DNA from: Alphaproteobacteria bacterium
GTDB lineage: Bacteria > Pseudomonadota > Alphaproteobacteria > CAAGCB01 > CAG-977
Length of the DNA: 24,475 nucleotides
Direction: 5' to 3'
NCBI GenBank assembly: GCA_900768185.1
Contig: CAAGCB010000045.1
Coordinates: forward strand, 1 to 24,475
The notes below the pieces were generated by a model. The model was not told the DNA's origin. It did not search any database and was given only the letters and a program-made list of their open reading frames with translations. Numbering within the stretch: position 1 is the stretch's first letter; every line of letters starts with the position of its first letter. The translations under genes and the position numbers were made by a program. Positions 23,333-24,475 of the stretch are shown one piece after another.

Positions 23333-24295
23333 ATGGAACAGGAACAGTATCTGGAATTTGAAAAGCCCGTCGCCGAACTGGAAAGCAAAATAGAGGGCTT
23401 GCGCCACCTCAGCGGCGCCGAGGACGGCGTCAGCATCGCCGACGAAATCAGCCGTTTGCAGAAAAAGGTCGAAAAGCAGATCAACCAGCTGTACGCCAAG
23501 CTGACTCCGTGGCAGAAAACGCAGGTCGCGCGCCACCCGGAACGTCCGCATTGCATTGATTACATCAACGGGTTGATAACGGATTTCACGTTGCTGGCGG
23601 GCGACCGCCTGTTTGCCGAAGACGCCGCCATCGTCGGCGGTTTGGGGCGTTTCAACGGGCATTCCGTCATGATTATCGGTCAGGAAAAGGGGCATGATAT
23701 CGAAACCCGTTTGAAACACAGCTTCGGCATGGCGAAACCCGAAGGGTACAGAAAGGCGATTCGCCTGATGAAAATGGCGGATCGTTTCGGTTTGCCGATC
23801 ATCACGTTCGTTGACACGGCGGGGGCTTTTCCGGGGTTGGAGGGCGAAGAACGCGGACAGGCGGAAGCCATCGCGTCCTGCATCAGCGAAAGCTTCGGCG
23901 TGCGCGTTCCCGTCGTTTGCTGCGTTATCGGCGAAGGGGGATCCGGCGGCGCGATCGCTTTGGCGACGGCGAATCGTCTGCTGATGCTGTCCAATTCGAT
24001 ATATTCGGTCATTTCGCCCGAAGGGTGCGCGTCGATTTTGTGGCGCGACGGGACGCAGGCGCAAAAGGCGGCGGAAGCTTTGCATCTGACCGCGCAGGAT
24101 TTGAAAGAACTGGGCGTGATTGACGAAATCGTCGAAGAACCCGCGGGCGGCGCGCACCGCGCCAAAGAGGCGACCGTTCGGGCGGTCGGCGAAGCGATCG
24201 CGCGCCATTTGAACGAATTGATGAAAATGGACCGCGACAGAATCCGCCGCGACCGCGAAGACAAATTCATGAAAATGACCCGCATGCAGGCGTGA
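23333..24295 (+). CDS. accA: Acetyl-CoA carboxylase carboxyltransferase subunit alpha
   Basis: AccA, 320 residues, the alpha subunit of the carboxyltransferase that makes malonyl-CoA for fatty-acid synthesis, working with AccD. The N-terminal FEKPVAELESKIEGLR helix is typical, as are LTPWQKTQVARHPERP, GQEKGHD, the FGMAKPEGYRKA block, TFVDTAGAFPG, the oxyanion loop GEGGSGGAIALA and SPEGCASILWRD. ATG 23333 is preferred because AGGA lies at 23324-23327 and the longer frame upstream encodes no conserved sequence. Similarity looks alphaproteobacterial. It stands alone with a terminator behind it. It would supply malonyl-CoA for ordinary fatty-acid synthesis, from which the glycan ACP may draw. Confidence 0.96.
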   Translation: MEQEQYLEFEKPVAELESKIEGLRHLSGAEDGVSIADEISRLQKKVEKQINQLYAKLTPWQKTQVARHPERPHCIDYINGLITDFTLLAGDRLFAEDAAIVGGLGRFNGHSVMIIGQEKGHDIETRLKHSFGMAKPEGYRKAIRLMKMADRFGLPIITFVDTAGAFPGLEGEERGQAEAIASCISESFGVRVPVVCCVIGEGGSGGAIALATANRLLMLSNSIYSVISPEGCASILWRDGTQAQKAAEALHLTAQDLKELGVIDEIVEEPAGGAHRAKEATVRAVGEAIARHLNELMKMDRDRIRRDREDKFMKMTRMQA

Positions 24296-24314
24296 CGGGA
24301 TTCGCAAAAAAATC

Positions 24315-24349
24315 AAACAGCCGCGAAAGATTCTTTCACGGCTGTTTTT
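24315..24349 (+). terminator. Intrinsic terminator of accA
   Basis: A long stem pairs ACAGCCG (24317-24323) and GAAAG (24325-24329) with CTTTC (24333-24337) and CGGCTGT (24339-24345). There is one C-A mismatch and a three-base loop. A T-run follows (24345-24349). It starts about 20 bases after the accA stop. Confidence 0.88.
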
Positions 24350-24475
24350 GTTTTGGCGGATAACGCTTGCCATTGATTGAAAAATTCCGTCCTCTGATAA
24401 AGGTTTGTTTAAAGCGAACAAGTGCCTTAGCGGGCGCGGAGTCCTAGAAAAACTCTTTTGTAGCATCGGCGCCGA
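24350..24475. other. Tail of the window without a recognisable gene
   Basis: I see no open frame with a believable start or known motif on either strand. A weak TTGATT-17-GATAAA pair near 24376-24404 could be a promoter for a gene beyond the window edge. Confidence 0.4.

Noticed and set aside
23306..24466. Long - strand open frame of 386 codons antisense to accA
   Set aside because: accA is unmistakable on the + strand. The antisense protein has no recognisable domain and spans the accA terminator.

Overview
The window looks like chromosomal DNA of an alphaproteobacterium. The AccA sequence, the CxxC form of MnmA and the compact genes with AGGAG-type ribosome sites all fit that. An uncultured host-associated lineage is possible, but that is a guess. 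Most of the window has moderate GC. One gene, the glycosyltransferase at 1833-3203, is visibly richer in A/T, and the acetyltransferase at 3886-4539 is so to a lesser degree. No transposase, integrase, CRISPR array or rRNA was seen.

Region 1 (1-14741, all + strand) is one tightly packed, probably single operon for a surface glycan or glycoconjugate. Genes overlap by 1-26 bases or are separated by at most 27 bases. In order it encodes: a GT92-type glycosyltransferase with an internal gap, a DegT-type PLP sugar aminotransferase, a GT-B glycosyltransferase, two NeuD/PglD-type acyltransferases, an acyl carrier protein (ACP), two FabZ-like hotdog proteins (one without the catalytic His), an acetolactate-synthase-like ThDP enzyme, a NeuB-type synthase, a metallo-beta-lactamase-fold hydrolase, an ANL acyl ligase, a LuxE acyl-protein synthetase, a LuxC acyl reductase, a GT2 glycosyltransferase and a hexapeptide acetyltransferase. 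The notable part is a complete ACP/acyl-activation/acyl-reduction module inside a sugar locus, without luciferase genes. My inference is that it makes an unusual acyl or aldehyde-derived group that is put on an amino sugar or nonulosonate-like sugar. Two genes carry long homopolymers (G11 at 5209-5219, C9 at 14491-14499) in which one-base slippage would truncate the protein, so the glycan may be phase-variable.

Region 2 (14823-14979) is a self-contained tRNA-Val(UAC) unit with promoter, encoded CCA and intrinsic terminator. It marks the right edge of the glycan locus.

Region 3 (15009-23170, all - strand) is ordinary chromosome: a double-AAA ATPase, a small membrane protein with a possible ribosome-site-sequestering hairpin, the tRNA thiouridylase MnmA (with the usual second catalytic Cys replaced), an oligoendopeptidase F, an iron-type alcohol dehydrogenase and a two-helix membrane protein.

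Region 4 (23333-24349, + strand) is accA with a strong terminator. The last ~125 bases hold no recognisable gene.
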